From positions 1 through 33,430 of the forward strand of contig JALOCC010000017.1 of NCBI GenBank assembly GCA_023227945.1: 33,430 nt of DNA, read 5' to 3'. The notes under the pieces are model-generated. The model saw nothing but the letters and a program-made list of their open reading frames with translations, searched no databases and was not told the DNA's origin. Positions 23,915-30,931 of the stretch are shown piece by piece (within the stretch, counting starts at the first letter, position 1; every line of letters starts with the position of its first letter). The DNA is from Candidatus Omnitrophota bacterium. Its GTDB lineage: Bacteria; Omnitrophota; Gorgyraeia; Duberdicusellales; 4484-171. A program made the position numbers and the translations under genes.

Positions 23915-24028
23915 CAGCTTTTTAAAATTTATGCAGCACAAATGTGTGGGGGTAGGGCTTAATAATACCCTATTTCCTAAAAAAATTATCAATAATCAGC
24001 CAAATATTTTTCTAGTATTACAATAGAG

Positions 24029-24045
24029 GGCGGGACAAGCCCGCC
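24029..24045. repeat. Short GC-rich stem-loop in divergent gap
   Basis: GGCGGG (24029-24034), loop ACAAG, CCCGCC (24040-24045), with partial extension outward. Lies between the divergently transcribed efflux operon and the small secreted protein gene. No T-run on either side. Confidence 0.55.
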
Positions 24046-24210
24046 TCCTGCATATCATTCTGTTTAAATCAATTTTATCGCTTTACACAAACAATATAAC
24101 GTATTATTATGTTATTGATTAAAGGTGCTTCCGGGCTTAAAATAATTATTAGCTATTTTTGTTCTCGTAGAGCATAAAAATAATAAATTATAATTATTTA
24201 AGGAGGGCAA

Positions 24211-24672
24211 ATGAAATTAGCGTTAAAAAGTCTTTTTATCGGATTGGTTTTTCTAGGCAGTTTTTCTTCTTTTGCAGGTGCGCAAGCCATTGTGGATGTG
24301 GTTGATCAATTCAAGCAGGCCACAGACCTTCAGCGTAATCAGATTGCAAACGACTTCTTCGGAAAACCTTTCTCCGCCGAAGCAATAATTGCTAATGTAG
24401 AAGAATATAATCTTTTCAGCGAGAAAAAAGATACTGTATATAAATATTATTTGGTAACAACCAATGAACAAAAAACACTTAAAGGTACTCCATATCAGGT
24501 AGTATTTCTATCGAAAGATTTCGGTTCGGTAAAAGACCTGAAAAAAGGGCAAAGCATAAATAAGAATGGGAAAATTATAAGAATACTTGATGAACGTTTG
24601 CAGATTTCTCTCTGGCTTTATGATGGAGATTTATCCCCTGAGGAAAAAGAATTATTTACGCAGGAACCCTAA
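24211..24672 (+). CDS. Small secreted protein of unknown function
   Basis: 153 residues. A clear signal peptide, MKLALKSLFIGLVFLGSFSSFAGA, with likely cleavage after AGA or GAQA, then about 130 soluble residues without cysteines. AAGGAGGGCAAATG is a strong ribosome site; TATAAT at 24189-24194 has no good -35. The mature part has a short alpha segment (FKQATDLQRNQIANDFFGKPF) and then a beta-rich region (YKYYLVTTNEQKTLKGTPYQVVFLSKDFG, KIIRILDERLQISLWLYDGD) that could be a small barrel, perhaps nucleic-acid-binding-like in fold, but I recognise no family. Only plus-strand gene between 1 and 30900; convergent with galT. Confidence 0.8.
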   Translation: MKLALKSLFIGLVFLGSFSSFAGAQAIVDVVDQFKQATDLQRNQIANDFFGKPFSAEAIIANVEEYNLFSEKKDTVYKYYLVTTNEQKTLKGTPYQVVFLSKDFGSVKDLKKGQSINKNGKIIRILDERLQISLWLYDGDLSPEEKELFTQEP

Positions 24673-24765
24673 CCTAAATTATTTATTTAGCTGCTTCCCC
24701 CATTAGCACACCCCTAAGGCTTCGGTTTCAAAGTATAGCGGATGATAATTATTCTATATTCATTT

Positions 24766-24810
24766 TGCATATGTTTGTATGCAATTAGCATACAATACTG
24801 CCACCATTAG
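24766..24810. promoter_or_regulatory. Orphan copy of the efflux operator/promoter region
   Basis: On minus this stretch runs TGGCAGT...TGTATGC-N5-GCATACA (palindrome 24776-24794), then ATATGCA (24772-24766) and AAAATGAATATA. The order and sequences parallel the efflux promoter (TTGACAGT, TGCATAT, ATATGCA, AAAAAGAATATA). No minus-strand gene starts downstream; it lies between the convergent ends of the small secreted gene and galT. May be a remnant or a regulator-binding site. Confidence 0.45.
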
Positions 24811-24826
24811 CCATAAAGTAATGGGT

Positions 24827-25819
24827 TTACTTTATATCTCTTAAAAATTTTGCTGCTTCTTCAGGCAATACCGTATTAATAAACATTCCTGAACCAAGCT
24901 CAAACCCGGCAGGCTGGCTTAATCTTGGAATAACGCTTAAATACCAATGGGAATAATCTGTCCCCTTTTCCCCTACCGGTATTGAACGGATAGAATAATT
25001 AAAATCTGGGTTATCCAGGCCATAATATAATTTGCTTAAGGTAGTTTTTAAATTCTTTGCTAAATCGCTGATTTCTTCATTGTTTATTTCGCCGAAAGAA
25101 GGGCTATGGCGGCGGGGGAAAATCCAAGTTGTAAAAGGGACAAATGAAGCATACGGCATAAAAGCAACAAAATTATCCGTCTCTAGAACTATTCGGGTTT
25201 TTTCTTTAAGTTCGCTTTCAAGCATCGTGCAAAATGCGCATTTGCCGTTAAAATCAAAGAAACCGGCTGCACGCTCAAGCCGTCCGCGTACCTGCGGAGG
25301 TACAACCGGTGTTGCGATAAGTTGCGAATGCGGATGTTCAAGAGAAGTTCCTGCAGCAGGGCCATGGTTTTTAAATATTACTATGCATTCTATGCCTTTT
25401 ATTTCCTGAATGGCCAGATAGCGCGATTTATAAACTTTTAGAATGTTTTCCACATCCTCGTAGCTCATTAAGGCAATACAATTATTGTGGCGCGGGTGCT
25501 CAATTATTACTTCATGCATACCGAATCCGTTCATAGAATTATACAAACCATGGATATGCCTTTCTTTTTTATCTTCATTGGAGACTGCACCGAATTTATT
25601 ATAAACCGAACGTACCTTCCACGCCCTTGAATCGCCCAAACGAAATGTTTCAACGGGTGTTTGGATTTCGTTACCCGGGCAAAAAGGACAGGTTTCTTTA
25701 TACTCAGGTAAAGATTGCTGTTCTTTTTTTGCTTTTATAAAATCTTTCGGCCTTTTCGCACGCTCTGTAGCAACAATTATCCATTCCCCGGAAATAAGAT
25801 TATATCTTAATTCGGACAT
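24827..25819 (-). CDS. galT: Galactose-1-phosphate uridylyltransferase
   Basis: 330 residues from ATG 25819, chosen for AAGGAGG seven bases before it; twelve open codons lie upstream without family similarity. Leloir-pathway enzyme exchanging UMP between UDP-glucose and galactose-1-phosphate. Start MSELRYNLISGEWIIVATERAKRP is typical. Zinc ligands C44/C47 (CPFCPGNE), nucleotide contacts in VRSVYNKFGAV, active-site motif HPHSQ (162-166, catalytic His 164) after NHGPAAGTSLE, and second-half HIT-like block TTWIFPRRHSPSF. Bacterial UDP-sugar or ADP-glucose phosphorylase-like relatives exist, so the acceptor sugar is not fully certain. Downstream of the TMEM175 gene. Confidence 0.92.
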   Translation of the reverse strand: MSELRYNLISGEWIIVATERAKRPKDFIKAKKEQQSLPEYKETCPFCPGNEIQTPVETFRLGDSRAWKVRSVYNKFGAVSNEDKKERHIHGLYNSMNGFGMHEVIIEHPRHNNCIALMSYEDVENILKVYKSRYLAIQEIKGIECIVIFKNHGPAAGTSLEHPHSQLIATPVVPPQVRGRLERAAGFFDFNGKCAFCTMLESELKEKTRIVLETDNFVAFMPYASFVPFTTWIFPRRHSPSFGEINNEEISDLAKNLKTTLSKLYYGLDNPDFNYSIRSIPVGEKGTDYSHWYLSVIPRLSQPAGFELGSGMFINTVLPEEAAKFLRDIK

Positions 25820-25863
25820 ATATACCTCCTTAGACCGATAGTAGCTTAACAGCATTCAGCCTG

Positions 25864-25900
25864 TTGAGCAGATATCCGATGGCAGATATTATCTACTCAA
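25864..25900. repeat. Hairpin in the TMEM175-galT gap
   Basis: TTGAGCAGATATC (25864-25876) pairs with GATATTATCTACTCAA (25885-25900) with one mismatch and a short bulge. It lies 20 bases downstream of the TMEM175 stop. Unlike its counterparts it has no 7-9 base period. Confidence 0.5.
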
Positions 25901-25920
25901 TTGCTATTTTCTTGTTATGT

Positions 25921-26538
25921 TTAATCTTCTTTAATATTAAACCTTTTTAGAGACAATATAACCGGAATCAATAAATACAGATACGCAGATACGCGGGGGC
26001 GTATAAATGAAATTATAATTGCTAAGCAGGCAGCACAAGGGATAATTAAAAGTTTTTTCTTTTCAATTGTTATCTCCCCCTCTTCTAATGCGCTTTCAAC
26101 TAAACATTTGTCTTTTGTAGCATAAAACCAATTCAGGTAAAATAGTATGCCCATCGCAAGCATATTAAAATGGAAAAATAGCTGAGCCACTAAATCATCG
26201 GGAAAATCTCCAGCCAAAGAGGTAACAAATGGCGTAAGAGTAATAGACATAAAAATCATTATATTTATCCAAAGATGTTTGCTGTCGGTGTGTTTTATAT
26301 AATGAAATTGCTGGTGGTGTATTGTCCAAAACGCTGCTAAAAGGATAAAGCTTAAAATATAGTTAAGGATTTCGTGGTATTGTTCGAATATAAATCTATG
26401 CAAGCCCTCCGTGGAAATCATCTGGCCTTTTTTAGGAATATCAATGGTTACGACTAAGAGAGTCATGGCGATAGCAAAAATACCGTCCGCAAGTGAAACT
26501 ATGCGCCCAACGCTCATTCTGGTAGATTCTTTATTCAT
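25921..26538 (-). CDS. TMEM175/DUF1211 family cation channel-like protein
   Basis: 205 residues from ATG 26538 (AGGAG ahead of it). Signature of TM1: RIVSLADGIFAIAMTLLVVTIDIP, the (F/L)xDGxFAIAxTLL motif of TMEM175; prokaryotic members form potassium-permeable tetramers with one six-helix repeat. Six hydrophobic segments: about 10-33, 52-70, 83-104, 118-137, 160-178 and 182-200. HHQQFHYIKHTDSKHLWINIMIF between helices 2 and 3 is typical. Ion selectivity cannot be read here. The hairpin at 26559-26719 precedes it. Confidence 0.9.
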   Translation of the reverse strand: MNKESTRMSVGRIVSLADGIFAIAMTLLVVTIDIPKKGQMISTEGLHRFIFEQYHEILNYILSFILLAAFWTIHHQQFHYIKHTDSKHLWINIMIFMSITLTPFVTSLAGDFPDDLVAQLFFHFNMLAMGILFYLNWFYATKDKCLVESALEEGEITIEKKKLLIIPCAACLAIIISFIRPRVSAYLYLLIPVILSLKRFNIKED

Positions 26539-26558
26539 TGTTTTTCTCCTGTTTGTTA

Positions 26559-26719
26559 CACAGATGACCACAGATTACAAAACGGATGATCACAGATATT
26601 ATGAAATTCTAAACACCAAGTACCAAATTCCAGTGTCCGAAATTCTTTAGGTTTGGAATTTGGTACTTGTAATTTCTCATCTGCGACCATCTGTGATTTA
26701 CAATCTGTGGCCATCTGTG
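26559..26719. repeat. Long imperfect hairpin between olsA-like and TMEM175 genes
   Basis: Outer arms: CACAGATGACCACAGATT (26559-26576) against CACAGATGGCCACAGATT read on minus from 26719. Inner stem: perfect 15 base pairs, AAGTACCAAATTCCA (26618-26632) with 26654-26668. CACAGAT/GCAGAT blocks recur through both arms. It ends eight bases before the stop codon of the acyltransferase gene (26727) and begins near the TMEM175 ribosome site. Confidence 0.82.
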
Positions 26720-26726
26720 CAAGTAT

Positions 26727-27491
26727 CTACATCAATCTGGATTTAATCGCCTCTTGGGAAAGCATACTTAATGATTTCCTGCCACTGCCGGAAGAGGCCT
26801 CAATGGGCTTTAGAATATCCAACTCAACTTCTATGCTTTTTAACCCTAGAAAATAAACCAAGTGCGGGATAAAATCCATATCGCCATACCAAAAAACAAA
26901 ATCCTTATTTGTTTCATCCAAAGCCCTGCCATTTATCTTTTTATATTTTATTACAAACGGGGCTATTGTCGAACTACTTACAAGGGGCGCTTCAAAAAAA
27001 GAAGATTTAAACAAAATATCATGGGGAGAATTTGTGGTTGTGCCCTGCGGGAAAAACATAACATTTACTCCACATTTAAGCATAAAACTTATACGCTCGA
27101 TTTCTTTCTGTAAACTTACGGCAGTGTTTCTGTTAACAAAAATGGTCTGGGAAAGAAGGCTGAAGACTCCGAAAAACGGCCATGATTTAAGGTCTCCGCG
27201 CGCAACAAATATAAGGGGCAGGATTCTGCTTGCGATTATACCGTCAAGATATGTTAGATGGCCGGTTACGAGAAATAAGCCTTTCTTATCCCTTATTTTC
27301 TCAAAACCGGATACTTTTATTTTTACGCCCATGATAAAAACACTGATAACACTGAATATGTGTATTGCCCGGGAAATATAACGTGATTTATTTTTTGGTG
27401 AAAAAAAGAATAAACAATTTAGTATTGCAAACACGGAAATAAAAAATATAACTTGCAGGAATAAAAACAGGATTTTAAATGTTTTTATCAT
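26727..27491 (-). CDS. olsA: PlsC-like O-acyltransferase, probable OlsA
   Basis: 254 residues. Lysophosphatidic-acid acyltransferase family: one N-terminal membrane helix (about 6-30), the catalytic HX4D as H78-LTYL-D83 in TGHLTYLD, ARGDLKSWPFFG (97-108), IFVNR (117-121) and FPQGTT (147-152, in place of the common FPEGTR). Overlaps the OlsB-like gene by 17 bases, so the two are cotranscribed. In ornithine lipid synthesis OlsA adds the second acyl chain to lyso-ornithine lipid; that assignment rests on the neighbour, since sequence alone only gives a 1-acyl O-acyltransferase. Confidence 0.82.
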   Translation of the reverse strand: MIKTFKILFLFLQVIFFISVFAILNCLFFFSPKNKSRYISRAIHIFSVISVFIMGVKIKVSGFEKIRDKKGLFLVTGHLTYLDGIIASRILPLIFVARGDLKSWPFFGVFSLLSQTIFVNRNTAVSLQKEIERISFMLKCGVNVMFFPQGTTTNSPHDILFKSSFFEAPLVSSSTIAPFVIKYKKINGRALDETNKDFVFWYGDMDFIPHLVYFLGLKSIEVELDILKPIEASSGSGRKSLSMLSQEAIKSRLM

Positions 27492-28209
27492 TAAATTTTT
27501 TTCTGTATGAAATATTCATCTTTCCTACGTCAAGCATCATAAAAAAATCCACTGTTTTAAAACGCTCATCCAAAGCTGGCTCGGAACAAATAAGAGCACC
27601 CATCTTTAAGTAACCCTTGATAAGCGAAGGCAGGCTCGATATTATTTCTTTAGTATCTAAGTTTCCTGTGTATAAATTATATTTGCATGCCTTTTCTTTA
27701 AGCGGATAAACCCTGAGGTCATCTCCTGAAAAGCAATTTGCTTTAAAGTACGAAACCATCTTGCCCACATAGCCGGCATCAAGAATTTCAATGCTCGGGC
27801 AGCCAAAAATGTATTTTACTTCATTCTCCATCATAAATGAAATTATTCTCTTCCACATAAATTTTATTATCGGAAATTTCCTGTAAGAATCAAGAACACA
27901 GGCTCTGCTCATTTCAAGCACTTGTCCCTGGCAGTTTTTCTTTATATTTGTAAGGTCAAATTCGGTCTCAGAATAAAAACCGCTATGGTTTTTACTATCA
28001 GAGCCCAGGAGCAGGCGGTAACTGCCGATAATTTCGTTTTTTTCTTTATCAATTACGGCAAGATGATGGCTATAGCTATCAAACTCATCTTCCTCTTTTT
28101 CATTCTTGCCAAAAAAAACTCTGCCTCTTAAATATTTAACTTCATCCAAAAGCTTCTCATCTTTAACAAAAACTATCGCAAATCTTTCTTTGCTATCAGA
28201 ATACTGCAT
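27475..28209 (-). CDS. olsB: GNAT-type N-acyltransferase, OlsB-like
   Basis: 244 residues of the hemolysin/OlsB acyltransferase group (GNAT fold). Seen: VKYLRGRVFF near the N-terminus, DEFDSYSHHLAVIDKEKNEIIGSYRLLLG (41-69), QVLEMSRACVLDSYRKFPIIKFMWKRI (95-121) as the catalytic/acyl-carrier region, IFGCPSIEILDA (134-145) and a C-terminal ALICSEPALDERFKTVDFFMMLDV, the (CGEPAWD..F.TADFL)-type block typical of OlsB. OlsB transfers a 3-hydroxyacyl chain to the alpha-amine of ornithine. Overlap with the OlsA-like gene supports an ornithine (or other aminoacyl) lipid pathway. Confidence 0.85.
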   Translation of the reverse strand: MQYSDSKERFAIVFVKDEKLLDEVKYLRGRVFFGKNEKEEDEFDSYSHHLAVIDKEKNEIIGSYRLLLGSDSKNHSGFYSETEFDLTNIKKNCQGQVLEMSRACVLDSYRKFPIIKFMWKRIISFMMENEVKYIFGCPSIEILDAGYVGKMVSYFKANCFSGDDLRVYPLKEKACKYNLYTGNLDTKEIISSLPSLIKGYLKMGALICSEPALDERFKTVDFFMMLDVGKMNISYRKKFNDKNI

Positions 28210-28217
28210 TATTAATT

Positions 28218-29114
28218 TTAAATTAACCCTTTAAATTTAATCCCTTTATACACGACCAGATGGTCCTGTTCCTGTACGAGCGGCTGCCTGTTTTTATAGA
28301 ATTTTTTATAAATAAATTCGGTGATTTCTTCACGCTGTTTCAGGTTATATTTATGAACATTTGGATAGAGAAGAATCATCCATACAACAGCCATAAACTT
28401 TTTAAAATCGCTTACGTCAAAATATACACGGTTAGTACGTAACAGCACCTGTGCTTTTTTAAACGCCGGGTATTTTTGCAATTTTTTCTTAAAGATACGT
28501 AAATCCTGGTCGTTATGCACACCAAAAAATTTACCGGCAAAATGGTTGTAAAGCCAGGTTGTAGTAGATTGGCTATTGCTTCTTGAACTCATAAGTACGG
28601 CATGAATGGCTCCTTTATGCGCCAAGAATTTAGAGCATAAATTATCAAAGATATTAAACCAATCGCATTCCGGACAATAATAAAGCGAGTGATGCAATGT
28701 AACCAGATGGACTTTTCTATTTTCTAATTTATGCCGGAAAAAATCACTTCTACGTTTTGCGTTTATAAAAATTTTATTATAATCCCCTTTTATCGTAGTT
28801 ACGTGGTCAGTACGCTGCCGGTTTAGGCGTTCTCTTACAATATTAAGAGCGCTATCATTTATATCAAGAAGATAAAGCCCTCCGCGGAAAGCAGTTTCTA
28901 AAATCCTAAATTGCGGTTCATCGCTTGAACCTACGGAAAGAGCCCGTAGCCTCAAATTCAAAGGAAACGCAGAGCTCAATGTCCGTATCACTTTAGCAAG
29001 TTCCTCACCTACGTCAACTTTGTCATGGCTATAACGCGACCAAATTTTGTCTTGCCCGCAAATATTATCCTGACTAGCTTTTAATCCGCTTTCGATTATT
29101 TTTTTATATGACAT
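28218..29114 (-). CDS. SAM-dependent methyltransferase-like protein
   Basis: 298 residues. Rossmann-type core: motif I region LRALSVGSSDEPQFRILE (56-73), acidic strand-2 end LYLLDIND (80-87), then TIKGDYNKI and VHLVTLHHSLYYC (motif IV-like, about 135-147). The rest does not match a family I can name. It starts one base after the cytosine deaminase stop and ends eight bases before the OlsB-like gene, so it belongs to the acyltransferase operon. Some bacteria N-methylate ornithine lipids, and this gene is a plausible candidate for such a head-group methylation; this is context-based inference only. Confidence 0.7.
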   Translation of the reverse strand: MSYKKIIESGLKASQDNICGQDKIWSRYSHDKVDVGEELAKVIRTLSSAFPLNLRLRALSVGSSDEPQFRILETAFRGGLYLLDINDSALNIVRERLNRQRTDHVTTIKGDYNKIFINAKRRSDFFRHKLENRKVHLVTLHHSLYYCPECDWFNIFDNLCSKFLAHKGAIHAVLMSSRSNSQSTTTWLYNHFAGKFFGVHNDQDLRIFKKKLQKYPAFKKAQVLLRTNRVYFDVSDFKKFMAVVWMILLYPNVHKYNLKQREEITEFIYKKFYKNRQPLVQEQDHLVVYKGIKFKGLI

Positions 29115-29115
29115 T

Positions 29116-29565
29116 TTATTTCCCGATATCCTCGTTCCAAAGCCCGGGTTTTTCCTTTATGAAATCCCGCATCATCTCTTTACATTCTTTCATATTTAGA
29201 TTAATGATTTGCGCGCCGCGCTTTTTAGAATAATTCTCAGGGCCTTTAAATGTTTCGTTCTCTCCTATAACTATAGTTGGTATCTTATAAAGCAGTATTG
29301 CCCCCGTGCACATATCGCACGGGGATAGGGTCGAATATATGGCACACTTGCGATAATCCTTGGCTTTCAAGCGGCCTGCATTTTCCAAACAATCCATTTC
29401 AGCATGCAAAATTGCTGATTTTTTCTGCACACGTTTATTATAGCCACGGCCGATAATTTTACCATCTTTAACCAGTATTGACCCAATCGGAATTCCGCCT
29501 TGGCGTAAACTAATCTTCGCCTGCCTTATTGCTTCTTTCATAAATTTAATATGCTTTTTATCCAT
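29116..29565 (-). CDS. Cytosine deaminase, yeast FCY1-type
   Basis: 149 residues. Zinc-dependent deaminase with HAE (54-56) and SPCDMC (C83, C86). The resemblance to yeast cytosine deaminase runs throughout: GGIPIGSILVKDGKIIGRGYNKR (23-45), TLSPCDMCTGAI (79-90), IGENETFKGP, and the C-terminus FIKEKPGLWNEDIGK against the yeast FIDERPQDWFEDIGE. This differs from the amidohydrolase CodA usual in bacteria. Likely reaction: cytosine to uracil. Why it heads a putative lipid operon is unclear. No clear ribosome site. Confidence 0.88.
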   Translation of the reverse strand: MDKKHIKFMKEAIRQAKISLRQGGIPIGSILVKDGKIIGRGYNKRVQKKSAILHAEMDCLENAGRLKAKDYRKCAIYSTLSPCDMCTGAILLYKIPTIVIGENETFKGPENYSKKRGAQIINLNMKECKEMMRDFIKEKPGLWNEDIGK

Positions 29566-29583
29566 AATTTATTTTATTAAAAT

Positions 29584-29626
29584 CATCTGCTATCTGCTTA
29601 ACTGCTATCTGTTTATATCTGTATGT
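29584..29626. repeat. Unpaired CTATCTG-type heptamer run
   Basis: Five loose steps of CTATCTG/ATCTGCT spacing 7-8 bases between the barrel-protein stop (29613) and the cytosine deaminase start. It overlaps the last codons of the barrel gene. No complementary arm is found nearby, so it looks like one arm of the hairpin family, incomplete or decayed. Confidence 0.5.
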
Positions 29627-30590
29627 CCACAGAAAACTTTACGTAACCGCCGTTTTCAATGCTTAATTTTTCTTCAACCTTTCTATATTTAATGTACCGG
29701 TCAAATACTCCACCACCGGCAAGCGAGACAGATACAAATTTATTAATCTTATACCCTACGCCCAAACCTAAACGCATATCATTATAAATTAAAACCATAT
29801 TTTCAGAATCGCCGCGTTTAACTTCATATTCAGCGCCTAGGGGAAGTTCCATTTGCGTGAAAATAGTCAGCCTGTCATTGGGCATATAGGCTATGCTGGG
29901 ATCGTCTGTCGTGATATTAAAAATCCATTTTTCATTTGGCTTATACACAAATCCCACAGCCGGAAAAAATTGGTCTTTAAAATCAGGGAAATACGCAAGG
30001 CCGCCGACAAAGATCAATTTATCATTAGGTTTATAAATAAGAAAAATGTCGGTTGGCATCCGGAAAGAAGATGTCTTAAAAGACCAGTCATCCCTATATA
30101 TCGAAGGGCTAACCCCCAGGTTTATGTAGGTTTTATCTAAATTAAAAAATGGCAAAACTACATCACAGCCTACGCTTAAACCGGTTAAATGCGAAGGTAA
30201 ATTAAGCTGCGAATTTTCTTTTATATCGATATATTCGCTGCTTAAAGAAAGCGTAACCGGTATTTTATCAAAAAGCTTATACTCATAGGAATAATCAAAT
30301 TCCGATTCAATAATTTGGATGCGCGATTTGTTATCTTTTGATTTCGTTGAAGGTAAAAATGTTACGTATGCTTCAGCTTCGTGCTTGGTGGCACTCTCTT
30401 TAAATTCATCGTCTTTACCCAGAATAACCCTTTCTTCAACCGGCAAAGAATCGTGCTGTGGAGTAAGCTTATCTAGCTGTTCCGTAGTCTTAGGGTTAGT
30501 TTCGCTGTTACTTTCCGGTGGCAGGCAAAAAGCAAATGTTCCGGCGAGAAAAATGAATACAATTAAAATTACCTTTATGTATTTGTTCAT
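29613..30590 (-). CDS. Outer-membrane beta-barrel protein (DUF6268-like)
   Basis: 325 residues. Signal peptide MNKYIKVILIVFIFLAGTFAFC with a possible cleavage after FCLPPES or lipid attachment at Cys 22 (TFAFC is not a good lipobox), a polar linker (20-70), then about 14 alternating-hydrophobicity strands ending in aromatic or hydrophobic residue patterns (YVKFSVDIQI at the C-terminus). Repeated turn phrase YKPNDKLIFVGGLAYFPDF, YKPNEKWIFNITTDD and MPNDRLTIFTQME fits the DUF6268 family of barrel proteins. Likely outer membrane; pore or enzyme role unknown. First gene of the minus-strand series running to the OlsA-like gene. Confidence 0.78.
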   Translation of the reverse strand: MNKYIKVILIVFIFLAGTFAFCLPPESNSETNPKTTEQLDKLTPQHDSLPVEERVILGKDDEFKESATKHEAEAYVTFLPSTKSKDNKSRIQIIESEFDYSYEYKLFDKIPVTLSLSSEYIDIKENSQLNLPSHLTGLSVGCDVVLPFFNLDKTYINLGVSPSIYRDDWSFKTSSFRMPTDIFLIYKPNDKLIFVGGLAYFPDFKDQFFPAVGFVYKPNEKWIFNITTDDPSIAYMPNDRLTIFTQMELPLGAEYEVKRGDSENMVLIYNDMRLGLGVGYKINKFVSVSLAGGGVFDRYIKYRKVEEKLSIENGGYVKFSVDIQI

Positions 30591-30633
30591 AAATATACAG
30601 ATTTTTTAATTATACCAGAAAGTTAATGAGGCA

Positions 30634-30905
30634 GCAATCCAGCTCTCAGTTTTCTGAGTGCTGGATTGCATAGCCAAATTAACCCCGCCCTTTCTTACCT
30701 ATGAATAACTTATTCAAAGCGTGAAGGGGCGGGGTTAATTCACAGACGCTTCGCTATAATTTACTGCTGCCTTAAGGCAGCAGTAAATTATCTGTTCATC
30801 AATAAATCGTTTGACTCACTTATTCTATGGAGTTAAAATCAATCCGTTCGATGCGCTTCGGACCAAAAATCCTGAAGCTTACTCAGGGTCAGGATTGACC
30901 CTGAG
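30634..30905. repeat. Four palindromes in the divergent gap 30591-30931
   Basis: The 341-base gap between divergent genes holds no gene but four separate hairpins: GCAATCCAGC stem (30634-30643/30660-30669) with inner CTCAG/CTGAG and a TTTT loop; a 14-base pair AATTAACCCCGCCC stem around 36 bases (30677-30690/30727-30740); a perfect 36-base palindrome (30756-30791, ATAATTTACTGCTGCC arms around TTAA); and CTCAGGGTCA/TGACCCTGAG (30882-30891/30896-30905). The last is followed by GCCTGTCGAA, a dispersed repeat type. No clear promoter is seen for either gene. Confidence 0.82.
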
Positions 30906-30931
30906 CCTGTCGAATAGGTCAAATCAATAAA

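Noticed and set aside
8575..29565. The two deaminase genes as copies of tadA
   Set aside because: Both have the deaminase zinc site, but the first has GuaD-type ends and the second FCY1-type ends; neither matches TadA's termini.
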